A stretch of DNA of 64,000 nucleotides, from positions 120,021-184,020 of the IMG/VR virus record IMGVR_UViG_3300034198_012786, one strand, 5' to 3'. The stretch comes from a virus. A program made the translations under genes and the position numbers. Positions 24,841 to 33,403 of this stretch are shown here, piece by piece; the first letter of the stretch is position 1, and every line of letters starts with the position of its first letter. Under the pieces are notes generated by a model. It saw only the letters and a list, made by a program, of their open reading frames with translations, was not told where the DNA came from and searched no databases.

Positions 24841-25854
24841 AGCAGTCGATATCGAAACTAGCAAACCGACCTTCAATGACAGATCTAGCGTCAATTGTGG
24901 CGACAAGTATAAATCCTGTACGAAGGGTAAGTGCTGACCAATCCTATAGGATGCGGGGTTTAATGATATGACCGGAGATGAGTTTAAGAAGTCGTATCCG
25001 AGTCCAGCGCCGATGAAAGTGAAATCAGGCAGGAATTTGTCTGAACCGTAATTAGCAAAGTAAAATGCTAGACCAGCATTACCAGTAATTCCAAGGGTGG
25101 TGTGGATACCTCCCGATACCCCTAGATGAAGTCGACTCGCCCACCTAAACTTAGCTGGTTTCGGGGTCATGACCATTTCGGCCGTTGAAATCGGCAAGGT
25201 GACTTTATTATCTCCTTGTATGATCTCCATGTGCGAATATGCGATTTTTCTTCCATCATCATCCTCTGCAAATACCACGGATGATTTATAGCTTCGGGGG
25301 AACACTGATAGACTCCACGGATCCTCTTTCCAAGCCTTAAAAGTGACTTCCCCGAATGGGATATTTTGGTCCGTTACAGGCTCGTTAATATCCAACACCT
25401 GCTCCGAATTTTCGTACCTTCCGGGTGCACAAGCGGGAGCCGTAGGTGGTGGGATCTTTATATCCGAGCTTGAGCCTTGATTTGGAGGACAAACACACGA
25501 TCCGAAATTCGGCTGGGCGACATCCGTTCGAGGCTTAGAGCGGCTGCTTCGAACGTTGGTCGAGTTGGAACCAGACGTATTGGCGGTCGTAACGTTTATA
25601 CCAGTAACGACTGCTCCGTTGTCGGTGGCATCTGAACGAATTCGAGAAATATCGACGCCTGCATCCAAGGCCATCGAATCTATGTCGGCGCTAGTGCCTA
25701 CAGACGTGGAAGACCGAACTATCCCACCGCCAATGTCTTTTTGATCGATTACTTTGGTCAGTTTACTATTCGCATCTTGGAGCTGTTTATGTTGAATTCC
25801 GATTATCAACAGCATTAGACCAATGGTGAGGAGGAGCAGTTTGTTAGTTTTCAT
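24835..25854 (-). CDS. Membrane-anchored protein with barrel-like C-terminus, last gene of envelope operon
   Basis: The protein has 339 residues from ATG 25854, chosen because GGAGG lies six bases upstream. It has an N-terminal hydrophobic helix (LLLLTIGLMLLIIG), a Ser/Thr/Pro-rich low-complexity region (about residues 45-140, with CVCPP and PACAPG), then alternating beta segments towards the C-terminus (HLGVSGGIHTTLGITG, TFIGAGLGYDF) like an outer-membrane barrel. The start region can fold into a hairpin that hides the ribosome binding site. It follows the OmpA-like and coiled-coil genes. Envelope location inferred. Confidence 0.6.
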   Translation of the reverse strand: MKTNKLLLLTIGLMLLIIGIQHKQLQDANSKLTKVIDQKDIGGGIVRSSTSVGTSADIDSMALDAGVDISRIRSDATDNGAVVTGINVTTANTSGSNSTNVRSSRSKPRTDVAQPNFGSCVCPPNQGSSSDIKIPPPTAPACAPGRYENSEQVLDINEPVTDQNIPFGEVTFKAWKEDPWSLSVFPRSYKSSVVFAEDDDGRKIAYSHMEIIQGDNKVTLPISTAEMVMTPKPAKFRWASRLHLGVSGGIHTTLGITGNAGLAFYFANYGSDKFLPDFTFIGAGLGYDFLNSSPVISLNPASYRIGQHLPFVQDLYLSPQLTLDLSLKVGLLVSISTAL

Positions 25855-25873
25855 CTTATTCCTCCTCACCATT
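25822..25873 (-). promoter_or_regulatory. Hairpin pairing the ribosome binding site with signal-peptide codons
   Basis: Perfect 13-bp arms (aatggtgaggagg / cctcctcaccatt) are separated by 26 bases that contain the start codon of the gene at 25854. In the minus-strand mRNA the GGAGG pairs with the CTCCTC leucine codons of the hydrophobic leader. Initiation should therefore depend on opening this stem. Confidence 0.55.
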
Positions 25874-25883
25874 AACCGTCTGA

Positions 25884-26621
25884 CTACCCTAATATTTTCT
25901 TTAACGCCTTCACATTCTTATCGAGGGCTTTGATCGCTTTATCATGCTTTTCGAGTTTTTCCACTAGCTCTTCAGAGTCCATATCTCCTAAACTTAACGA
26001 AGAGGACCCTGATTTTTCCACTTTGCCAGATAGTGATTCGACTTGAGAAGCGAGAGCACCCACCTTAGCTTCAAGAGCGAGCCTTGATGCATTGCACTGT
26101 TGGTGCTGGTCTTCCTGTTTTTCGCTCTTCTTCTCTTCGATCTCGAGCTGTTTCATCTTGGCTTCGTGTTCTCTTTCGGCCTTTTCAGCCCGAGCTTTTA
26201 GCATCGACGGGCCAAATTTTATCGCAGCACCCACGACTGCTAGAATCGCTGCCCCGCCAATCATCAAAGCCGGACTGGCGTCTGACCCTGCCGGTATAAG
26301 AGATTTTACCTGACTTACAGCTTGGTCGACACCTACCGTAGCTACGGTTGCGGGGGCTTCAGAAACCTGGGTGTCTACTGATTTTACTGATTCGGTCTGG
26401 GCCATTGGAACTTCCTCCTGGTTTAAGGTAACTTCTTCGGTGGTCTTTATCTCCGTATGTTTTTTATTCTTCACAGAATCTCGCTCTCCTTCCATAGGTA
26501 TGATTACATTCTTAACAGCCTTAGGCACTCGACAGTTAGGATCTAAGTTAGCGATAGATTCGAATGGTATCGATCCATCCTTATTTAGCGTAATGTCGCA
26601 TACGGGCCGATTATCCTCCAT
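25884..26621 (-). CDS. Membrane protein with cytoplasmic or periplasmic coiled coil
   Basis: The 245-residue protein has a disordered acidic N-terminal part, a central hydrophobic helix at about residues 117-137 (LMIGGAAILAVVGAAI), then a highly charged coiled coil to the end (EKAEREHEAKMKQLEIEEKK). Its ATG overlaps the stop of the OmpA-like gene (TAATG). It may link the barrel proteins to another partner. No family recognised. Confidence 0.6.
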   Translation of the reverse strand: MEDNRPVCDITLNKDGSIPFESIANLDPNCRVPKAVKNVIIPMEGERDSVKNKKHTEIKTTEEVTLNQEEVPMAQTESVKSVDTQVSEAPATVATVGVDQAVSQVKSLIPAGSDASPALMIGGAAILAVVGAAIKFGPSMLKARAEKAEREHEAKMKQLEIEEKKSEKQEDQHQQCNASRLALEAKVGALASQVESLSGKVEKSGSSSLSLGDMDSEELVEKLEKHDKAIKALDKNVKALKKILG

Positions 26622-27754
26622 TATTCACCCCGGATTCTTATGATGTCGATTCTTATGTACGGATCACCCGAAAATTTAATCATTTTTCCGAGGCGTATCC
26701 TTTCTTTCTCGACACCGGAAGAAATCAAAAATTCCTTGACTTTTTTAATTCGGTTGTAGCCCTCATTCATACTCATCTTTCCACCGACGAAATTAATGCT
26801 CACTAACTCGATCTCGGGGTGACCTTTCAGAAAGTACTGCCATTTTTCGATGAGCTCAAATTGCTTTAACTCGGTTTTATCGAATACGACCTTCTTCTGT
26901 TCGACTGTAGGAAGCTTGATATCGTTAGAAACTACCGGTTTTATTTCAGACGGCGCTTCCGAAACGATCTCGGGTGAAGGATCTGGACTTAAAACCGGCA
27001 ACGGGCTTGCGCCTAGGTCGGGATCGCTGGTTACGTCAGGCTGGATTACGGGTGTGACTATCGCAGTCGAATCGATCGATTCTGGATCCGATTTTGGGTC
27101 TAATGGCAACACAACAACTGGGTGTGGCCGTTCAACGACCACGGCCGGGCTATCCACAGGATCGGGTGGTACAAGTCGAACCCCTAAAACGGAGTCGAAT
27201 CGAGGAATTCCGGGTCCGCTCTTTACAGCGAATGCAACTCCGGCGATAGCAGAAAATCTATTACCGAGTCGAAACACTGAATACGTTCCGATCTGGTGGC
27301 TTAAATCTGATTCGATCGAAAACCCCAACCAATCGAACAAGCTATACTTAACGCCTGACTTTAGGCGTAATCCACTAGTGCCGTAAGAAGAAGATAATGA
27401 AGCATCGAACTTATCGATTTTAAAACCGAGAGCGAGAATCGCGTTTAAAGACTGGCTCGAGTTGAAATAGCTATTATAGGAAATCGGAATATTCGTTACA
27501 GCCCGAACACTTGCAGATAGGAATTTGATTCGGAATTGAGCACCTGCGAACGCCTCTGGTTTTAAGATCTGAAATCCACCGATGCGCTCCGAGCCTAATC
27601 TCGTAATTAGTTCAGAGGTCAACCCCACAAACCAGTACTTCCCTGCGTAAGCGAAAGCAGCGCTCGAACTTAGTAGATTTGGGATCAAATTTAGCGATTC
27701 GCCCCGCTGCCCAGTCCATCTTAATAGATCGACCGAGAACAGCGGGGCAATCAA
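26621..27754 (-). CDS. OmpA-like outer-membrane protein
   Basis: This 377-residue frame has about 190 residues of alternating beta-strands like an outer-membrane barrel, a Pro/Asp/Val-rich linker (roughly 195-275) and a C-terminal OmpA-like domain (VVFDKTELKQF, NRIKKVKEFLISSGVEKERI). It begins at TTG 27754, overlapping the TGA of the TSP3 gene, and has no signal peptide of its own. A signal-peptide-like segment sits in the upstream frame just before the stop. This suggests a -1 frameshift or a broken gene. The OmpA domain is divergent. Confidence 0.65.
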   Translation of the reverse strand: MIAPLFSVDLLRWTGQRGESLNLIPNLLSSSAAFAYAGKYWFVGLTSELITRLGSERIGGFQILKPEAFAGAQFRIKFLSASVRAVTNIPISYNSYFNSSQSLNAILALGFKIDKFDASLSSSYGTSGLRLKSGVKYSLFDWLGFSIESDLSHQIGTYSVFRLGNRFSAIAGVAFAVKSGPGIPRFDSVLGVRLVPPDPVDSPAVVVERPHPVVVLPLDPKSDPESIDSTAIVTPVIQPDVTSDPDLGASPLPVLSPDPSPEIVSEAPSEIKPVVSNDIKLPTVEQKKVVFDKTELKQFELIEKWQYFLKGHPEIELVSINFVGGKMSMNEGYNRIKKVKEFLISSGVEKERIRLGKMIKFSGDPYIRIDIIRIRGE

Positions 27755-30111
27755 AAATGGGTGCCGTCCTTAAATTGACTGGAAGGCACAGTAACGAATT
27801 CCGATCCTATCTCCGGTGAAGTCAAAGATAGTTCTAATTCACGCGGAACGGAGACTTGGACACCTTGGTCTGCCGAAGCGACCGAAGAAACAAGCAACAA
27901 AGCAAGGAAAAAGTTCCGCTTGCGACGCATAAAGAGTGGGATAAAAGCTAAGGCATAAAAAGCACTGGATGATCGATCGTTCGGAGCATTAGACCCGAAC
28001 GTAGTCGACCCAGTTGATACGGGACCAGAGGAAGAACACCCACCTGAATAGATTCCCGGTGGGACTTGGCCAGGGTCCGTGGGACTACTACCTTGCTTTG
28101 CTTCTTCGGCATCTGAATACCCGTCACCATCAGTATCGACTACAAGCGGATTTGTCCCGATCTTCTCTTCCTCGATATTCGGAACGCCGTCGCCATCTGC
28201 GTCGGGGTCGCACATATCACCAATCCCGTCAGTGTCGGTATCAGTCTGGTCAGCGTTCGATAGCCCTGTGCAGTTATCATGATTGTCCGCTATCCCGTCG
28301 CCGTCAGCATCTACATCGCAAGCATCTCCAATTCCGTCTGAGTCTGTATCATTCTGACTAGCGTTTGTCACCCCAGGGCAGTTGTCGATACCATCGACAA
28401 CTGAATCTCCGTCCACATCCGGATCGCAGATGTCTCCTATTCCATCGAGATCTTGGTCAAACTGAGTTCCGTTCCGAAGCAAGGGGCAGTTGTCCGTTAG
28501 ATTCGATATTTCATCTCCGTCAACGTCGGAGTCACACTCATCGCCGATACCGTCTAGATCCATATCAGACTGTAGTGGGTTGTGTATGACATCACAGTTG
28601 TCTTCTGAATTTGAGATGCTGTCATTATCTTTATCTAAGTCGCATGAGTCTCCAAATGCATCATCGTCAATGTTTCGTTGATCGCCGTTGGATATGTTCG
28701 GACAGTTATCTAGATCATTTCCAAGCCCATCTCCATCAAGATCACTATCGCACATGTCACCGACTAAATCATGGTCCATGTCGGACTGATCAGCATTAGC
28801 GATTCTTGAGCAGTTGTCAACATCATCCGGTACCATGTCTCCGTCGTCATCGCTATCACAAGCATCTCCTTCAGAATCGTTATCTAGATTCGCCTGGCTA
28901 GGATTAGCCAGGCAAGGACAATTGTCCGCATCATCGTTAGCCCCATCACCATCATCGTCTAGGTCACATATGTCGCCTATTGAATCTCCGTCTAGATCTT
29001 CTTGCGCTACGTTATAATGCAGAGGACAATTATCAACTACGTCGCTTATGGAATCTCCATCATCATCACCATCACAAACATCACCGAAGAAATCATGGTC
29101 GGTGTTTAATTGGTCAAAGTTGCTGTAAAGCGGACAGTTGTCGATATTGTCAGCGATCTCGTCGCCGTCGTCATCATTGTCACATAGGTCGCCAATACCG
29201 TCTCTATCTAAATCAGCTTGGTTAGGGTTTGATATAGATGGGCAGTTATCGCTTCCGTCTAGCCACCCATCATCGTCTCGGTCGGCAATTCGGAAAAACG
29301 ACATCCCCTCAACGCGGTCAGATAGACCATCGTTGTCGGAGTCAGTGTCTAGAGCGTCTGGGATTCCGTCTTGATCGAAATCAGAAAAACAAGCGGGACG
29401 AAAATTAATGGCATCCAAGAAATTTCCACATGAAGATCCACAAGAGGAAGAGATGCTTGCAAATGCAAATCTGGTGGTGGTTTGGCCTGCAGGAATCTGA
29501 ACAACGCCGCTGTACCTAGTCCAGGTGCGGGCCGGAGTTATGCAGCGTCTCTGCTGGACTAGTGAGCCTCCTGGGGTCCCCAGCAAGAAGTCCATAGTGT
29601 CCGTACCCTGGCGTCCTGAATGGGCGAACGAATAAAGAAATCTGTTTCCCGGTGTGGTGGGCACGTCTTGGTATAGAGTTGAAACGTAATTCGCATTCAG
29701 TTCGACAAACACTCGCCCGTCTAAGGCGTTAAACCCACTGAAATTTCCGTTAGGCCACAGCTCGAAGGTGTGGTCCGGAGCTGTAGACTTCCATCCCGGC
29801 ATATTAGCTTCAGTAGGGAAAAATAAGTTTGTGCCGGAAAATGTTGGTAATTCAAAGCTTCCATTTACCAAAGAAACGACTGTAGTAGCGCCAAGGCTGC
29901 ACTCTGATAGATTGGGTATCCCGTCTCCATCCATATCATCATCTGATACGTCCCACATACCATCTGCATCAGAATCCCTAACCAGCGGTGGTAGTCCTGC
30001 TAAAACTTCGTCGGCGTCATCTAGACCATCCGAATCGGAGTCTAGTGCAGGACTAACCACCGGAGCCAAGAGGAGAAAAGAAATAGTTATACTAAAAATA
30101 TGTTTACGCAT
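27751..30111 (-). CDS. Secreted thrombospondin type-3 (Ca-binding) repeat protein
   Basis: The 786-residue protein has a signal peptide (residues 1-22, ending VSPALD), a short EF-hand-like start, a lectin/jelly-roll-like segment (about 75-235) and a long run of TSP3 repeats (DxDxDGIGDxCDxDxDGDxxxDxxDNCP) that bind calcium. A Gly/Ser/Cys stretch (YSGGCSSSG), a hydrophobic helix and MRRKR follow, like MYXO-CTERM sorting tails. The frame then continues for 54 residues that read as a new signal peptide and mature start. GAGGAG precedes ATG 30111. First gene of the envelope operon. Confidence 0.85.
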   Translation of the reverse strand: MRKHIFSITISFLLLAPVVSPALDSDSDGLDDADEVLAGLPPLVRDSDADGMWDVSDDDMDGDGIPNLSECSLGATTVVSLVNGSFELPTFSGTNLFFPTEANMPGWKSTAPDHTFELWPNGNFSGFNALDGRVFVELNANYVSTLYQDVPTTPGNRFLYSFAHSGRQGTDTMDFLLGTPGGSLVQQRRCITPARTWTRYSGVVQIPAGQTTTRFAFASISSSCGSSCGNFLDAINFRPACFSDFDQDGIPDALDTDSDNDGLSDRVEGMSFFRIADRDDDGWLDGSDNCPSISNPNQADLDRDGIGDLCDNDDDGDEIADNIDNCPLYSNFDQLNTDHDFFGDVCDGDDDGDSISDVVDNCPLHYNVAQEDLDGDSIGDICDLDDDGDGANDDADNCPCLANPSQANLDNDSEGDACDSDDDGDMVPDDVDNCSRIANADQSDMDHDLVGDMCDSDLDGDGLGNDLDNCPNISNGDQRNIDDDAFGDSCDLDKDNDSISNSEDNCDVIHNPLQSDMDLDGIGDECDSDVDGDEISNLTDNCPLLRNGTQFDQDLDGIGDICDPDVDGDSVVDGIDNCPGVTNASQNDTDSDGIGDACDVDADGDGIADNHDNCTGLSNADQTDTDTDGIGDMCDPDADGDGVPNIEEEKIGTNPLVVDTDGDGYSDAEEAKQGSSPTDPGQVPPGIYSGGCSSSGPVSTGSTTFGSNAPNDRSSSAFYALAFIPLFMRRKRNFFLALLLVSSVASADQGVQVSVPRELELSLTSPEIGSEFVTVPSSQFKDGTHF

Positions 30112-30128
30112 TTTTCGCTCCTCTTGGC
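30065..30128 (-). promoter_or_regulatory. Hairpin pairing the TSP3-gene ribosome binding site with leader codons
   Basis: Perfect 11-bp arms (gccaagaggag / ctcctcttggc) flank 42 bases that include the ATG at 30111. On the mRNA the GAGGAG ribosome binding site lies in the 5' arm and the leader's CTCCTCTTGGC leucine/alanine codons form the 3' arm. It mirrors the arrangement at 25822-25873. Confidence 0.5.
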
Positions 30129-30144
30129 GTTGATTAGGTCTTTC

Positions 30145-30801
30145 TTACCCCACAGTCATCCAGGAACCTGAATGACCGGCAAGAGCGTCGGCTTTATTGC
30201 AGATCTTGTCGACGTACCCTGGGTGGAAAGTGCAGTCATCGAGAGACTTTCCCTCCTTCAGGAATTTCGAAACACGACCAGCACCAGCGTTATAGCTGGC
30301 GATCATGGCGCGGTCCAGGTTTACGCCCGATATACCAGGCACTAATTTGACGAGTGAAGATCTAGCTGACTTGAGAATTCCAACCGCGTACGCACAAGCC
30401 TTCTCGGGGTCAGTCCACTGTCCAGACTTGCAAAATTCGTAGTGGGCCTCATAATCGATTTGGAATAAGCCGCATCCCCAGCCGTTGGTGGTGGGAACCC
30501 AGGCTTCACAGGGGCCAGCAATTTTACGGGCTTTAATACCCTCAGCCAGAGTCTTCTTAACCACGCCAGGGAGCGGATTAGAAGCCATTCTCTTGTCGCG
30601 ATCTGGAGAAGTGGGGCGGGCTATGAAGTCGCCAGATCCAGATGGACCGGTCGGCTTAAGCGCCATGCCGAAATTTGATTCAGCATAAAGAATGCCGAGA
30701 AGTAGATACGGAGAAACACCGCCCTGAGGGGCGACTTTCGCCGCAATATCGGCGAGGTATTCAGCGCCTTTAGGTAGGGGTGAAGCGAGCACGAGTGACA
30801 T
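30145..30801 (-). CDS. Lytic transglycosylase endolysin (SLT/lysozyme fold)
   Basis: The 218-residue protein has the SLT catalytic Glu at residue 41 (GILYAESNFG), the GLFQID motif and the MIASYNAGAGRV motif. These enzymes cleave the MurNAc-GlcNAc bond. No signal peptide is seen, so it may need a holin, or it could be a virion lysozyme. GGAGG precedes the ATG. The start is flanked by a palindrome and a hairpin. It is near the M15 peptidase and a possible spanin. Confidence 0.88.
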   Translation of the reverse strand: MSLVLASPLPKGAEYLADIAAKVAPQGGVSPYLLLGILYAESNFGMALKPTGPSGSGDFIARPTSPDRDKRMASNPLPGVVKKTLAEGIKARKIAGPCEAWVPTTNGWGCGLFQIDYEAHYEFCKSGQWTDPEKACAYAVGILKSARSSLVKLVPGISGVNLDRAMIASYNAGAGRVSKFLKEGKSLDDCTFHPGYVDKICNKADALAGHSGSWMTVG

Positions 30802-30808
30802 GTGACCT

Positions 30809-30822
30809 CCGTATATATACGG
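30809..30822. promoter_or_regulatory. 14-bp palindrome at the endolysin start
   Basis: ccgtatatatacgg is a perfect palindrome abutting the endolysin's GGAGG ribosome binding site. It could be an operator controlling lysis timing. Confidence 0.4.
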
Positions 30823-30826
30823 AATT

Positions 30827-30850
30827 TCATGCCTGGGAAATCAGGCATGA
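30827..30850 (-). terminator. Hairpin upstream of the endolysin gene
   Basis: A perfect 9-bp stem (tcatgcctg / caggcatga) with a six-base loop lies between the stop of the 30898 gene and the endolysin start. There is no T-tract on the minus strand. Confidence 0.45.
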
Positions 30851-30897
30851 TCACATATCACTAGGAAGAAAAATTCTATTGAACGAGAAGCTCTCGT

Positions 30898-31284
30898 TTA
30901 TTCTTTCGTGCTTTCGGCAGGCTTAGTCCGGTATCTATATTCAATGACCGGAGTTATAGTTTGGCGAGACATTCTCTGAGTCATTTCTCTTACCATTTCG
31001 ATGAATGAATCACGCTGAGCAGCAAGAGATTTCTCCCGACTAGCCGCTTCGATTCGATTCTCTTCTATCATCTTCGTAATAAATTCATTGCGTTCTTTAA
31101 CAGTGGCTTTACATACCTCGATTTCCGCATTGTGAGGGATATTGTAAGCATTAGTAAAAAGCACGCCGACTACAGCCCCGACTAAAAAGGTGTTTCGAGG
31201 GGATTTAAGGAATTTCAACATCGTATCAACGGTCTGGTCACCAGACTCCGGCTGATTAGATTCCGGTGACTGCTTTGATTCCAT
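30898..31284 (-). CDS. Membrane-anchored coiled-coil protein, possible inner-membrane spanin
   Basis: The 128-residue protein has a short polar N-terminus, one transmembrane helix at about residues 33-48 (TFLVGAVVGVLFTNAY) and a charged helical domain with heptads and a basic C-terminus. Rz-type i-spanins have this topology and lie next to endolysins. The N-terminal cytoplasmic part is longer than usual and no o-spanin lipoprotein was found, so the call is tentative. It overlaps the GT2-TPR gene by 29 bases, with GGAGG upstream. Confidence 0.5.
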   Translation of the reverse strand: MESKQSPESNQPESGDQTVDTMLKFLKSPRNTFLVGAVVGVLFTNAYNIPHNAEIEVCKATVKERNEFITKMIEENRIEAASREKSLAAQRDSFIEMVREMTQRMSRQTITPVIEYRYRTKPAESTKE

Positions 31285-32335
31285 TTGTTCTAGCCTCCAT
31301 AGCCTTTACCAATTTCGATTGAAGTTCTTCAGACACTGGCTTATTCTGCTTTAGTAGTGACCAGCGCAAAACGTCGTACGGTCCATCATACAGTCCAATC
31401 GGATGTCTGAATCCGATGCGGAACACTTTCGAAGCAAAGCCTTCTTGAAACCCTGCGCTGATCGCCTGATATGACCAATACTCCGCTTTAGAGAACTGGT
31501 TCATCTGAAAACATAGCCAACCAGCAAGCCAGTATAACTCGCCTATACCTGGATGTCGTCCTATCCCTCTGGCACAGGCATCTAAAGCCGACTGAAGATC
31601 TTTTAGAGCTACAAAACACTCCGCTATTCTGTAGCAGGCCCAGGCAGATTCCTCATCCCAGCCGTTAATTCTGTAACAAGCATCATATGCATGAATCGCT
31701 TCCTTGAATCTCCCTAAGTTCTTGTTAGTATCTCCTAAATAATAAAACCATCTCGGATCCTTAGGATTCTCGAGCACGTGCTTCTCAAGAATTTGGAGGT
31801 CGCGAGTGAATTTCTTTCGATACTGTTCGTCTGATTTCGGTAGCTCGACGAACTTTAAACGTTTGGCGATTAAACCGCCGACTTTATACACTGGGAACGT
31901 TTCATGAGTCGGACCAAAATACTTTTCTCGAACCGGTATGCGAAAAATTCGCTCTTTGCTATATGAGTCGTCTACTGAATTAACCATCACAACGTCAAAT
32001 TTCCGTTTATCTTCTGTGTTTGAGTTTAATATGGCTGTAAGATTCTCGTCGTTCCAAATGATCCGCTCATCAGTGTCTAACATTATCGCCCAGTCACATC
32101 CCTCCTCTTTGGCCGCTTCGAGCGCATAATTGCGTGCCGCCGAGAAGTCATTTATCCAAGCGAATTTCTTAATAACGAGTTTGCCCTTCGCGGCTAGGCT
32201 TGCTTTCTGTATAGTATCATCAGAAATACCAGTATCAATAAGAATCACTACATCGACAACATCAACTACTGACGAAATGGCGTCAGCGATGATGGAAGAG
32301 CTGTTACCTGATAAAGTAATTGAACCGAATTTCAC
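31256..32335 (-). CDS. GT2-family glycosyltransferase with TPR-like C-terminus
   Basis: The 359-residue protein has a GT-A fold start (VILIDTGISDDT, SAARNYALEAA, DWAIMLDTDER with the metal-binding DTD) followed by about 170 residues of TPR-like helical repeats (WFYYLGDTNKNLGRFKEAI, YRINGWDEESAWACYRIAE). This architecture occurs in SunS-type and other protein glycosyltransferases. It starts at GTG 32335 with GGGAG upstream and is divergent from a GH130-like gene. It may glycosylate a phage structural protein. Confidence 0.82.
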   Translation of the reverse strand: MKFGSITLSGNSSSIIADAISSVVDVVDVVILIDTGISDDTIQKASLAAKGKLVIKKFAWINDFSAARNYALEAAKEEGCDWAIMLDTDERIIWNDENLTAILNSNTEDKRKFDVVMVNSVDDSYSKERIFRIPVREKYFGPTHETFPVYKVGGLIAKRLKFVELPKSDEQYRKKFTRDLQILEKHVLENPKDPRWFYYLGDTNKNLGRFKEAIHAYDACYRINGWDEESAWACYRIAECFVALKDLQSALDACARGIGRHPGIGELYWLAGWLCFQMNQFSKAEYWSYQAISAGFQEGFASKVFRIGFRHPIGLYDGPYDVLRWSLLKQNKPVSEELQSKLVKAMEARTNGIKAVTGI

Positions 32336-32356
32336 GATTAGCTCCCAGGGTGAAAG

Positions 32357-33403
32357 ATGTCCGATACCAATCTAAACGCACCAAACCAGGCAGATCAGCA
32401 CGAAGCAATGATCTTGACCTGTGATCAGTACTTGAACAACAATACTGATCAGATGAATTGTTACAGGGCAAGACTTGCAAGGGCACCGCACATTCAGAAA
32501 TTATCGAAGTACATGGAGGTATTTCTAGCCAAGATCGACATACCACCTGCATTTCCTAATTGGTCGTTATTCAATCCAAGCATTTTAAGAAGATCCGATG
32601 GCTCCGTTGTTATTATGGTTCGTAGCTCCAATTACCAGTATAATAGCGGCAACTACATCATGCCGCCAGAAGATAATAATAAGATCAGGACGAAATCGAT
32701 TTTATTACATTGTAATGAGGATCTTTCAGTATATAGAAGATCAGTACTAAAGGATCCGTTCTATGTCTCGAATGGATTTTCAGTCGAGGGTCTTGAGGAT
32801 GCCCGTTTATTCGAAATTAACGGTATCCTGCACGTGTCTGCTACGGTCAGAGATGTGGCTCCCTACGATGGTAGTTGTCGGATCGGAGTGGCCAAAATTA
32901 ACGAAGCGACGGAAGAGTACACTGATCTAACGATCATCACGCCAAAAATCATCAGACAAGAAAAGAACTGGATGCCAATTGTTCCCTCGAACGAGATGAA
33001 ATGGCTGTATGCAAGCAGTCATTTCAACCGTTGCGTTCAGACGGTCTACGATGGAAACGAGTTAAAAACCAGGGCAGTAGAACTTCAGGGCAGCCTTGCC
33101 GAACATTTCCGAGGAGGTAGTCAGTTTGTTAACTACGGAAGTGGCTTCATCGGGATTATACACGAAGTCGCAGAATTCCCGACCGGTCGCGTTTACAGTC
33201 ACCGATTCATTCACGGCAATCACGAAGGCTTCATAAACGCCTACAGTAAACCATTCTTCCTAAAAGAGCAAATGAAGATAGAATTTGCAGCTGGAATGAT
33301 GCTTCAGAATAACGATCTGTATGTAACGTTTGGGTACATGGATGCTGAAGCTTGGATTGCTAAATTTAGCCTACTGGATGTGTTAAAGTGGATGCTGAAC
33401 TAA
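32357..33403 (+). CDS. GH130-like five-bladed propeller protein
   Basis: The 348-residue protein has propeller blades with sugar-phosphorylase/glycosidase motifs: FNPSILRRSDGSVVIMVRSS, GLEDARLFEINGILHVSAT (like the GH130 EDPR block) and EKNWMPIV. GH130 enzymes act on beta-mannosides, but related proteins work as glycosyltransferase accessories in glycan loci. The typical Asp acid is not assigned. GGGTG precedes the ATG. It is divergent from the GT2-TPR gene, which supports a shared glycan role. Confidence 0.7.
   Translation: MSDTNLNAPNQADQHEAMILTCDQYLNNNTDQMNCYRARLARAPHIQKLSKYMEVFLAKIDIPPAFPNWSLFNPSILRRSDGSVVIMVRSSNYQYNSGNYIMPPEDNNKIRTKSILLHCNEDLSVYRRSVLKDPFYVSNGFSVEGLEDARLFEINGILHVSATVRDVAPYDGSCRIGVAKINEATEEYTDLTIITPKIIRQEKNWMPIVPSNEMKWLYASSHFNRCVQTVYDGNELKTRAVELQGSLAEHFRGGSQFVNYGSGFIGIIHEVAEFPTGRVYSHRFIHGNHEGFINAYSKPFFLKEQMKIEFAAGMMLQNNDLYVTFGYMDAEAWIAKFSLLDVLKWMLN

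Noticed and set aside
28079-29374. Several plus-strand frames across the TSP3 gene
   Set aside because: Ser/Pro/Arg/His-rich shadows of Asp/Gly/Asn repeat codons, without starts or motifs.
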